Source of the DNA: Micrococcaceae bacterium Sec5.1
GTDB lineage: Bacteria > Actinomycetota > Actinomycetes > Actinomycetales > Micrococcaceae
DNA: 64,000 nucleotides
Assembly: GCA_039636795.1 (NCBI GenBank)
Contig: CP143430.1
Location: 5,084,001-5,148,000, forward strand
Direction of reading: 5' to 3'
Under the pieces are notes generated by a model. It was given only the letters and a program-made list of their open reading frames with translations. It had not been told where the DNA came from and ran no database searches. Positions 24,821 through 32,774 of this stretch are shown piece after piece (the stretch's first letter is position 1; every line of letters begins with the position of its first letter). Position numbers and translations under genes: made by a program.

Positions 24821-26229
24821 GTTGACTCATTGAAAACCTCCGCGTAGCCGGATACGTTGCCTCATTTGAAAACCTCCGCGTAACGGCGTGGTTCGCAAGT
24901 GTGGCGGCGGTTCGGGGCTATGCCCGTTTTCATGGAGCTAACGATGGCCCAGCGGCAAGCTGTGACGAAGAAGAAAGCCCTCGCCTATAAGGGTGCTGAT
25001 CGGTCAGGGAAGTCCCGGATCCTGAACGAACTGGTCGAGCTGACCGGTTGGCACCGCGACTACGCCCGGGCAGCGCTGCGGGAGGCTCTGGTCCTGAAAG
25101 TTGTCAGGCCCAGGCCGGGCAGGACCCCGGTCTACGGCCCCGATCTGGTGCCGCCGCTGATCAAATGCTGGGCGGTGCTGCGCGCCCCTGCCGGCAGGCT
25201 GTTGGCCCCGATGCTGCCTGTCTTGGTGCCGCTGCTGCGCCGGGACAAAGAGCTTGAGATCACCGACGGGCAGGCGGATTTGCTGATGCGAATGAGCGCG
25301 GCAACCATCGACCGCAAACTCGCCGGCGAACGGTCGAAGATGGTCCTGCGGGGCCGATCCCACACGAAGCCGGGCACTCTCCTGAAATCCCAGATCCCGA
25401 TCCGTACGTGGGCCGAGTGGGACGACGCCGTCCCGGGATTTGTGGAGATCGATCTGGTCGGCCACGAGGGAGGCAACAGCTTCGGGGAGTTCTGCTGCAC
25501 CCTGACGGTGACGGACATCGCCACGGGCTGGACCGTGAACCGGTCGGTGCGGAACAAGGCCGCCAAATGGGTCTTCGAGGCCCTTGAACACGTCACTGCG
25601 GTCTTTCCGTTCCCCATCATCGGCATCGATTCGGACAACGGTTCCGAGTTCATCAACGAGCATCTGCTGGCCTACTGCCACGCGCACCAAATCACGTTCA
25701 CCAGATCCAGGCCAGGCAACAAGAACGACGGAGCCCACGTGGAGCAGAAGAACTGGGCCAGGGTCCGGGAACTGGTCGGCTACCTGCGCTACGACACCAC
25801 CGCGGAGTTGGAGAAACTCAACGAGATCTGGGAGCTGGACCGTGTCTTCACCAACTACCTGCTGCCCCAGCAGAAGCTACTCTCCAAGCAGCGGCACGGC
25901 GCGAAAGTCACCAAGAAACACGACGCGCCAGCCACACCCCACCAACGCGCGATCCGGCATGAACGGATGCACAAACGCCCTGTCATCCAGATGAACGCCG
26001 CCTTCAAACGCATCAAGCCCGGAGCCCTCTCACGTCAGATTCTGGCGCTCACCGGACAGCTGGAAACACTGGCCCTGGTCAAGAAACCAGCACCCCTCAA
26101 ACCCGTAAACCGAGCCTGGAACGGCTAGGCAATCCGGAGGTTCTTCAACGAGGCAACGAAGCCACTCATCCGGAGGTTTTCAAATGAGGCAACGTATTAC
26201 TCTTCCCGGAGGTATTGCAATGAGGCAAC
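24821..26229 (+). mobile_element. Insertion sequence with multiple terminal repeats (IS1202/ISNCY-like)
   Basis: A 1.41-kb element with one integrase-core transposase gene. Its ends carry tandem copies of a roughly 23-bp word: two on the left (GTTGACTCATTGAAAACCTC at 24821 and GTTGCCTCATTTGAAAACCT at 24856, 35 bp apart) and three inverted on the right (ending at 26157, 26193 and 26229, 36 bp apart). No clear target duplication could be read. The left end lies 8 bp beyond the -35 box of the lacI promoter. Family assignment to the IS1202 or unclassified ISNCY group is tentative and rests on the transposase type. Confidence 0.85.
24920..26128 (+). CDS. Integrase-core (DDE) transposase
   Basis: About 400 residues. 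An N-terminal helix-turn-helix region (residues 20-70: SGKSRILNELVELTGWHRDYARAAL) precedes the rve catalytic core, whose acidic triad is seen at EIDLVGHEGG, GIDSDNGSEF and KNDGAHVEQKNW. All three acidic residues are intact and the frame is open, so the element may be active. ATG 24920, 24935 or 24947 could start it; I list the first ATG. It lies wholly inside the terminal repeats of the insertion sequence. Confidence 0.9.
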   Translation: MPVFMELTMAQRQAVTKKKALAYKGADRSGKSRILNELVELTGWHRDYARAALREALVLKVVRPRPGRTPVYGPDLVPPLIKCWAVLRAPAGRLLAPMLPVLVPLLRRDKELEITDGQADLLMRMSAATIDRKLAGERSKMVLRGRSHTKPGTLLKSQIPIRTWAEWDDAVPGFVEIDLVGHEGGNSFGEFCCTLTVTDIATGWTVNRSVRNKAAKWVFEALEHVTAVFPFPIIGIDSDNGSEFINEHLLAYCHAHQITFTRSRPGNKNDGAHVEQKNWARVRELVGYLRYDTTAELEKLNEIWELDRVFTNYLLPQQKLLSKQRHGAKVTKKHDAPATPHQRAIRHERMHKRPVIQMNAAFKRIKPGALSRQILALTGQLETLALVKKPAPLKPVNRAWNG

Positions 26230-26290
26230 AGGCGTCTTCTTTTTATCCGCCCGCGCCCTGCCCAGCCCCGAATAGACGACGCCCTGCCCA

Positions 26291-26336
26291 CAAGACGACT
26301 CCTACCGTCTAGCATGCAGCGAACCATCGAGTCGGG
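26291..26336. repeat. Hairpin element, copy 2 (partial)
   Basis: AGACGACTCCTACCGTCT (26293-26310) followed by TAGCATGCAGCG and CATCGAGTCGGG matches the reverse complement of the element at 12258-12329 over about 46 bp. The left arm is not preserved. The AGACG/CGTCT inverted repeat at its heart is kept. It lies between the insertion sequence and the next gene. Confidence 0.7.
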
Positions 26337-26369
26337 TGATCTCCCCCAGCACCGCGCTAGGCTTCTGCC

Positions 26370-26777
26370 ATGGCATTGATTGCTCCCCGCGTTACAGCCG
26401 GGCTCCCCGCCGACGACGCCCGGAATCTGGCACGCTCCCTCCAGGACAGCGACGACATCACCGTGTTCGTCGATGGCACGGTCCACCGCCTGCCCGATCA
26501 GGCGAGGGACGCCGTCGTCGATCTTCTTGCACGGCTGAGCCGGGGCGAAACCATCACGGTCAGCAGCGTGGAGGAAATGCTCACGACGTCTCAGGCGGCG
26601 GAACTCGCGGGCATCTCACATACATACCTGCGCAATATGACCGACCGCGGAGAGATCCCCGTGGAATACCGCGGCACGCACCGGCGAATCCGCCAGGCTG
26701 CGATCATGGCGTGGCTGGAAACGCAGAAGCGGAAGCAGGCTGAGATCTCCGCGGGAAATGACGCTCCGAGCGACTAA
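26370..26777 (+). CDS. Helix-turn-helix (excisionase-type) protein, possible orphan antitoxin
   Basis: A 135-residue protein. Residues about 70-125 form a MerR/excisionase-like DNA-binding domain (MLTTSQAAELAGISHTYLRNMTDRGEIPVEYRGTHRRI), the type called helix-turn-helix domain-containing or SinI/Xis-like. Proteins of this layout commonly act as antitoxin next to a PIN-domain nuclease. No PIN gene follows here; the next frame is a small membrane protein. It is therefore either an orphan antitoxin or a stand-alone regulator. ATG 26370 fits the conserved first half (VTAGLPADDARNLARSL). Confidence 0.75.
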   Translation: MALIAPRVTAGLPADDARNLARSLQDSDDITVFVDGTVHRLPDQARDAVVDLLARLSRGETITVSSVEEMLTTSQAAELAGISHTYLRNMTDRGEIPVEYRGTHRRIRQAAIMAWLETQKRKQAEISAGNDAPSD

Positions 26778-26856
26778 AGCGTCGGAGTGATAAGGATCAA
26801 GCAACGATCCCAGCCAACGGGCCAGCACCTGATTAGGCCGGGGTTACGCTTGTTTG

Positions 26857-27108
26857 GTGGGCAATTTCAAAGGGTGGCATATAGTGGCCGGGGTGGCCGC
26901 AATGGCCCTTGCCGCACCCTTGGGATCGGCCATGGGGTTGAACTTCGTAGCCACGTTCATGTTTGCCTGCGTTGTCTTCGTGGCGGTCGCCATGTGGACA
27001 GAATCCAAGATCGCCCGACGCCGGGAAGCAGCTGATGCTGCCGCCGCCCTTGATACTTCGCATCCGGCCGGCGACCCCACTGAGTCCGACGACGTCACCC
27101 GGGACTAG
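26857..27108 (+). CDS. Small membrane protein of unknown function
   Basis: About 83 residues with two predicted membrane helices (WHIVAGVAAMALAAPLGSAMG and LNFVATFMFACVVFVAVAMW) and a charged C-terminal tail (ESKIARRREAADAA, then an acidic end). No family is recognised. GTG 26857 is preferred over the TTG immediately before it, but no convincing ribosome site is seen for either. It may be co-transcribed with the gene ending at 26777. Confidence 0.55.
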   Translation: MGNFKGWHIVAGVAAMALAAPLGSAMGLNFVATFMFACVVFVAVAMWTESKIARRREAADAAAALDTSHPAGDPTESDDVTRD

Positions 27109-27161
27109 GTTCCGGGAGTCGGATTTGGAACCCACTTCAGCATGCGGCACCTCTTCCTTCT

Positions 27162-27899
27162 CTAGCAGGGGCGGGCTGACAACACTTGAGGGAGTTGAGT
27201 GGTTGCCGCCAGCCACTCTGCAAGATCCCGGTCCAGAATCCGAGCCAACTTCAGACAAGCCTCATGCCCCTGCTCTGCAGTGAGCCTCTGACGCTGCCCA
27301 GGTAGGGGAAAACCCGCTACGAACGGCTCATGGTGGGCAGCACGGTTCCGTACAGCATGAACCATTGCCACAACGCCTAGGGTCCAAGACCTCGTGAATC
27401 GTTCGCCATCTGCGGCAGCCACGGTCCTGCCGCCGCGGAATGCCTTATTCAGGCACGAGTTCCATAGATTTTCATGAGACATGTGAAATCTTTGCGGTTC
27501 TCTGCCTACGTAGCCGCCTGGCTCAAGCAGACCTTTCCAGAAGCCGAACATCAGCCCAGCGATAAGATGACCAGATGTTCGTCGGTCTTGGCCCAGCTTG
27601 GACCACGCTTCGGCCAACTTACTCCGGCTAGGGCCATCAAGGCCTATGTCGTTCGCATACCAGAATCGACCAAAGACAGTGTCCAGCTGCTTGGCCATCG
27701 CATTCCTCAGAGCTACCTCGACGATTGCAATATCAGCAAGAAGTGCGATCGCCACGTCGCGGTCCCAGACATAGAGCCGCCTGGCCAGCGACGCATCGTG
27801 GGAGGCAGCAGCCGCGTAAGTTGCCATCCGGACAGACGTAATTGCCTCATCGAGAGCTCGGTTGTGAGCACCGTTGGACCATGTTTCAAGATTGGCCAA
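27162..27899 (-). CDS. Abi-like HEPN-domain protein
   Basis: A 245-residue protein resembling the Abi-like (AbiD/AbiF) group linked to abortive phage infection. The first half holds LYVWDRDVAIALLADIAIVEVALRNAMAKQL, the usual Abi helix with paired Arg and Glu/Asn; near residue 195 AVRNRAAHHEPF gives the HEPN nuclease motif R-N-x-x-x-H. HEPN proteins cleave RNA, so a role as phage-triggered RNase is plausible but inferred. The start is TTG 27899 with GGAG upstream. It has no obvious partner; the base composition is lower in GC than in the neighbouring fructan genes. Confidence 0.7.
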   Translation of the reverse strand: MANLETWSNGAHNRALDEAITSVRMATYAAAASHDASLARRLYVWDRDVAIALLADIAIVEVALRNAMAKQLDTVFGRFWYANDIGLDGPSRSKLAEAWSKLGQDRRTSGHLIAGLMFGFWKGLLEPGGYVGREPQRFHMSHENLWNSCLNKAFRGGRTVAAADGERFTRSWTLGVVAMVHAVRNRAAHHEPFVAGFPLPGQRQRLTAEQGHEACLKLARILDRDLAEWLAATTQLPQVLSARPC

Positions 27900-28196
27900 G
27901 TCCTCATGCTCCTTGCTAGGCTGAGTGCGAAGTCCCCGGACCCGCCTCTCTGGACCAGAGCCATGATGCGGCCGGGGTTATTTCTTTGAATTGCCAGTCT
28001 AAGCACGTGATTTGCCTGGCCTTCCTCAGATCCGGGTTTATCCACAGCAGGGCTACCGCGGCGCTGTGTATGATCTGCAACCGCGCCGCGAATTTCCCAT
28101 CTGCCAGCTCCTCCCTTACAGGAAGCCTCGGGCGCTATTCTCAACAAACAGGCAAGAAGAGCTATGGAGTCGCAGGGCTATCCAAAGCACAATTGA
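27900..28196. other. Gap without a supported gene
   Basis: About 300 bp between the Abi-like gene and the hydrolase. No frame shows convincing coding character. A short frame from ATG 28164 (ten codons, preceded by a weak purine run) ends at TGA 28194 directly before the hydrolase frame, which is open in the same phase. Confidence 0.4.
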
Positions 28197-29033
28197 GAAC
28201 CGGAGGTTCGGGAGCTGACGACGCTACTATCTGCCGACGTCGAGGCCTGCGGGCTGACCGGCAGGATTCTGTGGACGGATGGAACGGCACCGCCGCGGCC
28301 GGGCAGCCATGCCAACCCCGAGCCTGCCGAATCCGGGGACCCGAGGGAGCCCGCTTACATTCTCATCCACGGTATCGGCGTTTCGCACCGCTACCTGGCC
28401 AGGCTTCATGCCGTCCTCGCCGCCAGCGTCCCCACCTATTCACTGGATCTTCCAGGCTTTGCCGGGACGCCTAAACCGGGCCGGCAACTGTCCGTTGAGG
28501 ACTATGGCGCATTCATTGCTGAGGCACTCAAGGTGTGCGGCATCGATTCGTACATTCTGGTGGGTCACTCGATGGGCGTGCAGTTCGCTATCGAAGCGGC
28601 CCTCCACGAGCCCGAATGCGCCCAGCAACTGGTGCTCATGGGCCCTGTGGTGGACTCCCGGCACAAGAACGTCGCCCGGCAGTCGCTTGCCCTGTTCCTG
28701 GACGGCCTTCTCCGGGAAAGCCCGTCGTCCAACTGGATTGTGGTCACGGACTACCTGCAATGTGGGCCGCGCTGGTACCTCACGGAGCTGCCCGTGATGA
28801 TGAAGTACCCGACGGAGAAGCAGCTGGCCAAAGTCCGAACTCCCGTGCTGGTGCTCCGAGGGAGCCGCGATCACGTCGCCGGGCCGGACTGGGCTCTTCG
28901 CCTCTCGCGGGCAATTCCTCAAGGGCGGCTGGTGGAGATCCCGGGCGTGGGCCATGTTGCACAGCACATGCGCCCCAAGGCCGTGGCGGACGCTATCAGG
29001 AGCTTTGTCGCGGCGACATCCCGGCAGAGTTAG
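28164..29033 (+). pseudogene. Alpha/beta hydrolase, no intact start (probable pseudogene)
   Basis: The frame from 28197 to 29033 encodes about 278 residues of a typical alpha/beta hydrolase: oxyanion region ILIHGIGVSHRYLARLH, strand SLDLPGFAG, nucleophile elbow SYILVGHSMGVQFAIEAA, acidic residue in VLRGSRDHV and catalytic His in IPGVGHVAQHMRP. But the first in-frame ATG, GTG or TTG after the stop at 28194 is GTG 28533, which would remove the oxyanion loop. An ATG at 28164 in the same phase, ten codons before that TGA, would give a full protein if the TGA were sense. So it is either a nonsense mutant or uses an unusual start (CTG 28215). The rest is intact, suggesting recent damage. Confidence 0.65.
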
Positions 29034-29145
29034 GCACTAGTGCACGACGTCGAATCCCGGCATGGGTGCCCCTTGTTGGGTTTGCGATCTGGAGACTAGG
29101 CTGGCCGGGCAAGCACAATAGTAAGTTTGCTTAGGAAGGGCGACC

Positions 29146-29421
29146 ATGACCAGCTATGACCCAGAGGACGATCCCCGGACCTTCGGCGTCTCGGGCGCAG
29201 CCGAGCCGGATGACACCGCGGGCGACACTGCCGGCGATCCGGATGATGTCCACACCGACCCAGACATGCGCCAGGACGAAGACGACGATCCCGCAGCTTC
29301 CGCCAACCCCGATCCCCTGGATGGCAACGTCACGGGACTTGAGCCTGGCGGCGGCGTACCCCCAGGCGAAACCCCGCCTGCAGAGGACAGCATGAGCAGC
29401 GATCAGGGGCACGAAGAGTAG
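29146..29421 (+). CDS. Acidic DUF6480-like small protein
   Basis: A 91-residue, very acidic protein (many Asp and Glu) with no membrane segment. The end [21 protein letters not shown] is a conserved actinobacterial pattern that I recall as DUF6480. Function is unknown. ATG 29146 is preceded by GGAAGGG. It stands alone between the broken hydrolase and the DNA ligase. Confidence 0.75.
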   Translation: MTSYDPEDDPRTFGVSGAAEPDDTAGDTAGDPDDVHTDPDMRQDEDDDPAASANPDPLDGNVTGLEPGGGVPPGETPPAEDSMSSDQGHEE

Positions 29422-29443
29422 GTTGTCGCCAAGCCGCTAATAC

Positions 29444-29500
29444 GTTGTTGGCCAACAACTTAACAGCGGTCGAACAACGTAACAGCGGCTCAACAAAACT
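29444..29500. repeat. Palindrome and short tandem repeat
   Basis: A perfect palindrome GTTGTTGGCCAACAAC (29444-29459) runs into a 19-bp tandem pattern, AACAAC-TTAACAGCGG-TCG then AACAAC-GTAACAGCGG-CTC. It lies between convergent genes and may act in transcript ending. The word CGTAACAGCGG also occurs, inverted, in the terminator after ald (36395). Confidence 0.45.
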
Positions 29501-29527
29501 AGAACCACACCTGAGGAGCAACAAAGG

Positions 29528-30595
29528 CTACGGCAACCTCAGGATCTCCCCGAGGTCATAATCAGCAGGCTCTTCGAGTTGTGAGTAAGTGCAGCTCTCC
29601 GGAGTCCGGTCCGGCCGCCACCGACGAAACTGGGTGGTGTGCCGGAACCGCTCGCCCTCCATGTAGTCGTAGGCAACCTCGATGACGAGCTCCGGCCGGA
29701 GGGGAACAAAGGAGAAGTCCTTACCGCCGCTCCACCGGCTCTGTGCGCCCGGCATTCGAGAACCTGTAGCTGCCGCGTCTCCTTGATCGGCCCATTGACC
29801 CCAAGGATGTTCGCTGAACTCCGTCTGGTACGGCTCGAGTTCGGCCACCAGGCTTTCGCGCTTGGCCATGGGAAATGAAGCCACCACCCCCACGTGCTGC
29901 AGCTGGCCGGCGTCGTTGTATAGCCCGAGCAGCATCGACCCCACAACCTTTCCCGTTTTGTGCCAGCGAAATCCAGCCACCACACAGTCCGCGGTCCGTT
30001 CATGCTTGGTCTTGAACATGACGCGCTTATTCGGCTGGTACGTCCCTCCGAGCGGTTTGGACAGTATGCCGTCGAGCCCAGCCCCCTCCAGCTTCACGAA
30101 CCACTCCTGCGCTTGGTCAAGTTCCGCCACGGCAGGCGTAACGTACACGGGCGCCTCAGCCCTGGCGAGCGCCTTCTCCAAGGCGGCTCGACGCTCGGAA
30201 AACGGCTTGTCCATGAGGTTCTCCCCGCCCAGGGCAAGGATGTCGAATCCGATGAAGGAGGACGGTGTCTTTTCGGCAAGCATCCGCACACGGCTATCGG
30301 CAGGATGGATGCGCTGCTGAAGGCCCTCGAAATCGAGCCTGTTGTCAGCTATGAGGACGATCTCGCCGTCGATCACGCATTTGTCCGGAAGGTTCTTCTG
30401 AAGGGCTTCCACCAACTCGGGAAAGTACCGTGTCATGGGACGTTCGTTGCGGCTGCCCAGGATGATCTCGTCACCATCTTTGAAAACGATGGTCCTGAAC
30501 CCGTCCCACTTTGGCTCAAAATGGCCCACATCAGGGATCGAAGGAACGGACTTGGCAAGCATGGGCGAAATGGGCGGCATCACTGGGAGGTCCAT
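29528..30595 (-). CDS. ATP-dependent DNA ligase (LigC type)
   Basis: A 355-residue ATP-dependent DNA ligase that seals nicks. The adenylated lysine is in FEPKWDGFR (motif I, K-x-D-G). Further motifs: ILGSRNERPMTRYFPELV (Ia region), CVIDGEIVL (III), SSFIGFDILALGG (IIIa), LDGILSKPLGGTYQPNKR (IV) and MFKTKHERTADCVVAGFRWH (V). The OB-fold follows. Length and lack of nuclease or polymerase domains match the actinobacterial LigC accessory ligase. I use ATG 30595 (MDLPVMPPISPMLAKS), the normal family start, and not an upstream extension to 30811 that is rich in Arg and antisense to the next gene. Confidence 0.92.
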   Translation of the reverse strand: MDLPVMPPISPMLAKSVPSIPDVGHFEPKWDGFRTIVFKDGDEIILGSRNERPMTRYFPELVEALQKNLPDKCVIDGEIVLIADNRLDFEGLQQRIHPADSRVRMLAEKTPSSFIGFDILALGGENLMDKPFSERRAALEKALARAEAPVYVTPAVAELDQAQEWFVKLEGAGLDGILSKPLGGTYQPNKRVMFKTKHERTADCVVAGFRWHKTGKVVGSMLLGLYNDAGQLQHVGVVASFPMAKRESLVAELEPYQTEFSEHPWGQWADQGDAAATGSRMPGAQSRWSGGKDFSFVPLRPELVIEVAYDYMEGERFRHTTQFRRWRPDRTPESCTYSQLEEPADYDLGEILRLP

Positions 30596-30642
30596 ACGAC
30601 TATGTTCTACCTGCCAGCCGCGGCGGAAGCTAGTCTTGGGCG

Positions 30643-30876
30643 ATGGATATCTTGGCCGTTCTAGTGGCTGTACTGGCAGCACCTGCCTTCGTTGCGGCCC
30701 TTTGGTTCTGGGTCTCGCGACAGAACAGCAAGGGGAAAGTCCGGCGCGGCGCCATGGCCGGGATGCTGGGCGTGACGGACGAAATCTTCCGTCCAGAGAC
30801 CCATTACGCACACCAAGTCCAAAGGATCCAGCACGAGCTGCCAGCCCCGGCTCCGGCCCCGGAGCCTAAGTCCTAA
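30643..30876 (+). CDS. Small single-helix membrane protein
   Basis: A 77-residue protein with one N-terminal membrane helix (MDILAVLVAVLAAPAFVAALWFWV) and a basic, then Pro/Ala-rich, cytoplasmic tail (NSKGKVRRGAMAGMLGVTDEIFRPETHYA). It is divergent from the ligase gene. The pattern GVTDEIFRPE looks conserved among Micrococcaceae, from memory; no function is known. A hairpin follows the stop. Confidence 0.7.
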   Translation: MDILAVLVAVLAAPAFVAALWFWVSRQNSKGKVRRGAMAGMLGVTDEIFRPETHYAHQVQRIQHELPAPAPAPEPKS

Positions 30877-30910
30877 CGGGCCTTCGCGCTGGAAGGCGTC
30901 CCGCCCGTTA
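30874..30910 (+). terminator. Hairpin terminator
   Basis: TAACGGGC (30874-30881) pairs with GCCCGTTA (30903-30910), with an inner stem CCTTC/GGAAGG. It overlaps the stop codon of the small membrane protein and precedes the riboswitch transcript. Confidence 0.6.
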
Positions 30911-30957
30911 CATTAATGTGACTTTACTATGGCGCTCATGTACGGTCTAAGAGCGAC

Positions 30958-31148
30958 CCGTATCTCCGCTGGGCCGCTTCCGGGTTGACGCCGAGCTCTG
31001 CCGCAAACCGGGATCCGCCAGACTAGCGGCAGAGACGGGGGACCCAGAGTTCCCGGGCCTGATTTTCCATGGGCCCTTGGGGTGAAGCCGCCATGTGCGG
31101 CCGGACGGCCTCGTCCGAACCCGACAGCTAACCTCGCAGGCGTTGAGA
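30958..31148 (+). promoter_or_regulatory. c-di-AMP riboswitch (ydaO-yuaA class)
   Basis: The leader has the conserved blocks of the actinobacterial c-di-AMP riboswitch in order: CGCTTCCGGGTTGACGCC near 30978, the GAGCTCTGCCGC arm with its partner GCGGCAGAGACGGGGGACCC near 31028-31045, TTGGGGTGAAGCCGC near 31077, a GGCCGGACGGCC hairpin near 31097, and CCGAACCCGACAGCTAACCTCGCAGGCG near 31115-31143. In this phylum it usually controls wall hydrolases and turns genes off when c-di-AMP is high. The aptamer ends only about 11 bp before the ATG at 31159; its AACCTC block could pair with the GAGAGG ribosome site, though that is inference. Exact ends are approximate. Confidence 0.88.
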
Positions 31149-31158
31149 GGCAACCACC

Positions 31159-32535
31159 ATGTCCCCAACCATGGATCAGCCGCGCCGCGCCCAAATAGCG
31201 CGCGAGCGTACCCAGCCAACCGGACGCCGTCGGGCCCAACCCAGCGGATCCTCCACCAGCACGCCGGAAGCAGAATCAGGTTCTACAAGCACGACGCCGG
31301 AACCCGCCACTGCTCCTGTTCCCACCCCTGCGGCACCCACCACGCGTGCAGCCGCTCGCGCGGCAGAGCGTGAACGGGCAGCCCAAGCTGTAATCGCTCC
31401 TGAAACAGCTCCGGCAGAAACTGCCCCAGTAGACTCCGCTCCTCTGGAGCCGGCTACGGCTGCGATTCCAACAGTTCTGGCGCCCACGCCGGTCGCTCCC
31501 GAACCGGCTGCAGATCCCGAGCCCGCCACCGCTGCCATCCCGATGGTGGCTTCTGCCGCACCCACCCCCGCCGCACACGAACCCGAGCCCGCCACCGCTG
31601 CCATCCCGATAGTGCAGGCGCCCACGCCCGGCACTGGGGATCCGGTCACAGCCGAAATTCCGACCGTTGCCGCCCCTCTTCCCACGCCTGCGGCTCCGGC
31701 GTTCCCTGCTTCGCCGGCGGAGTCAAAGAGCCCTGCCCAGCTCGCGGCAGCCGCCACCGCCGCAGCTGGTCTCGCAAGCCGGAAAGCCCTTCGTGCCCAA
31801 GCACCCGGGAGCGGGACAGCCTCTTCCGCGACAACGGCTGCCGAGTCCCCGACGGGCGTTGCCCCCACGTTTGGAGCGTCGTCCTTCAGCCACGAACCAC
31901 ATGCAGTCCTCACCAAGGCCGCCTCGGTCAAGACAATGGGCCAGCGCATGGCAGTCGTCGCTGGGGCATTGGGCCTGGTATTGACCGTTGGCACCATGAG
32001 CCAGGCCTTCGAGCTTCCCTTCTTCGGGCAGGAAACACCGGCTCAGGAAGCCAGTGACGCAAAGACGGGTGGCGACAGCAGGCAGTCAACCTCGGCCACC
32101 CCCGCACCCAGCTCGTCCAGCTCTACTGCATCAGCGTCGTCGGCGACCAGCGAGGCCGGACAGCCGGCAACTGTTGCAACGCAGTCGTCAGAAGAGGCAC
32201 CTGCTCAGGCATCGCCGTCGTCCCTTCCGACTCCGCAAGTTTCACTCGCGGATCCTGTTTGGGTCCCTTCGGCAGTCCCGTCGGCAGTTGTTCCTGTCCC
32301 GGGCGTGACAACTCCTGTCCCAACCCAGCCGGCCCCGAGCCCGGTTCCCTCGGACACGGTTACCACCCCACCTGCCACGACGACACCGACTCCTACGACC
32401 ACTCCGACGCCTACCCAACCACAGACTCCGACGCCAAAGCCAAAGCCGACAGGGAGCCCCAGCACCACGCCGTCAAGTGGTTCAGCCTTGGACCTGGACG
32501 GCATACTTGACGGCGCCACAGGGATCTTGAAGTGA
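31159..32535 (+). CDS. Riboswitch-controlled low-complexity membrane protein
   Basis: A 458-residue protein under the c-di-AMP riboswitch. The long N-terminal part (1 to about 255) is rich in Ala, Pro, Thr and Glu and contains four degenerate repeats built on EPATAAIP-type words, spaced about 30 residues. One membrane helix follows (MAVVAGALGLVLTVGTM, about 262-278). The C-terminal 180 residues, probably outside the cell, are Ser/Thr/Pro-rich with TPTPTTTPTPTQPQTPTPKPKP and resemble a wall-spanning stalk; the last 15 residues (ALDLDGILDGATGILK) are more ordered. No LysM, NlpC/P60, peptidase or other enzyme domain is visible. ATG 31159 or 31171 may start it. Confidence 0.75.
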   Translation: MSPTMDQPRRAQIARERTQPTGRRRAQPSGSSTSTPEAESGSTSTTPEPATAPVPTPAAPTTRAAARAAERERAAQAVIAPETAPAETAPVDSAPLEPATAAIPTVLAPTPVAPEPAADPEPATAAIPMVASAAPTPAAHEPEPATAAIPIVQAPTPGTGDPVTAEIPTVAAPLPTPAAPAFPASPAESKSPAQLAAAATAAAGLASRKALRAQAPGSGTASSATTAAESPTGVAPTFGASSFSHEPHAVLTKAASVKTMGQRMAVVAGALGLVLTVGTMSQAFELPFFGQETPAQEASDAKTGGDSRQSTSATPAPSSSSSTASASSATSEAGQPATVATQSSEEAPAQASPSSLPTPQVSLADPVWVPSAVPSAVVPVPGVTTPVPTQPAPSPVPSDTVTTPPATTTPTPTTTPTPTQPQTPTPKPKPTGSPSTTPSSGSALDLDGILDGATGILK

Positions 32536-32691
32536 GCACGCAACTTCCCAGGACCAGCAAGCACGTCGGATGGCACGGCCGGTACTGCAGCAGCAGCCGC
32601 ACTGCCACCTTCCGCAGTCGGATGGGCCGTTGGAGCTGCCAACGGCTGCGTCGGGCCTAAGGAATCACAGCTACAGCAATCACGGCAACAA

Positions 32692-32723
32692 GATGAGGCA
32701 GGCACCCGGGTGCCTGCCTCATC
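32692..32723 (+). terminator. Perfect 32-bp palindromic terminator
   Basis: A 16-bp arm beginning GATGAGGCAGGCACCC is followed without spacer by its exact complement, then by T-rich sequence. It lies between the riboswitch gene and the convergent AEC transporter and would stop transcripts from either side. Confidence 0.75.
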
Positions 32724-32774
32724 TGTTCCGTCTTGCTTTCTGTTTCGTGTGGCTTTTTTCCTGGCATGGCGTTT

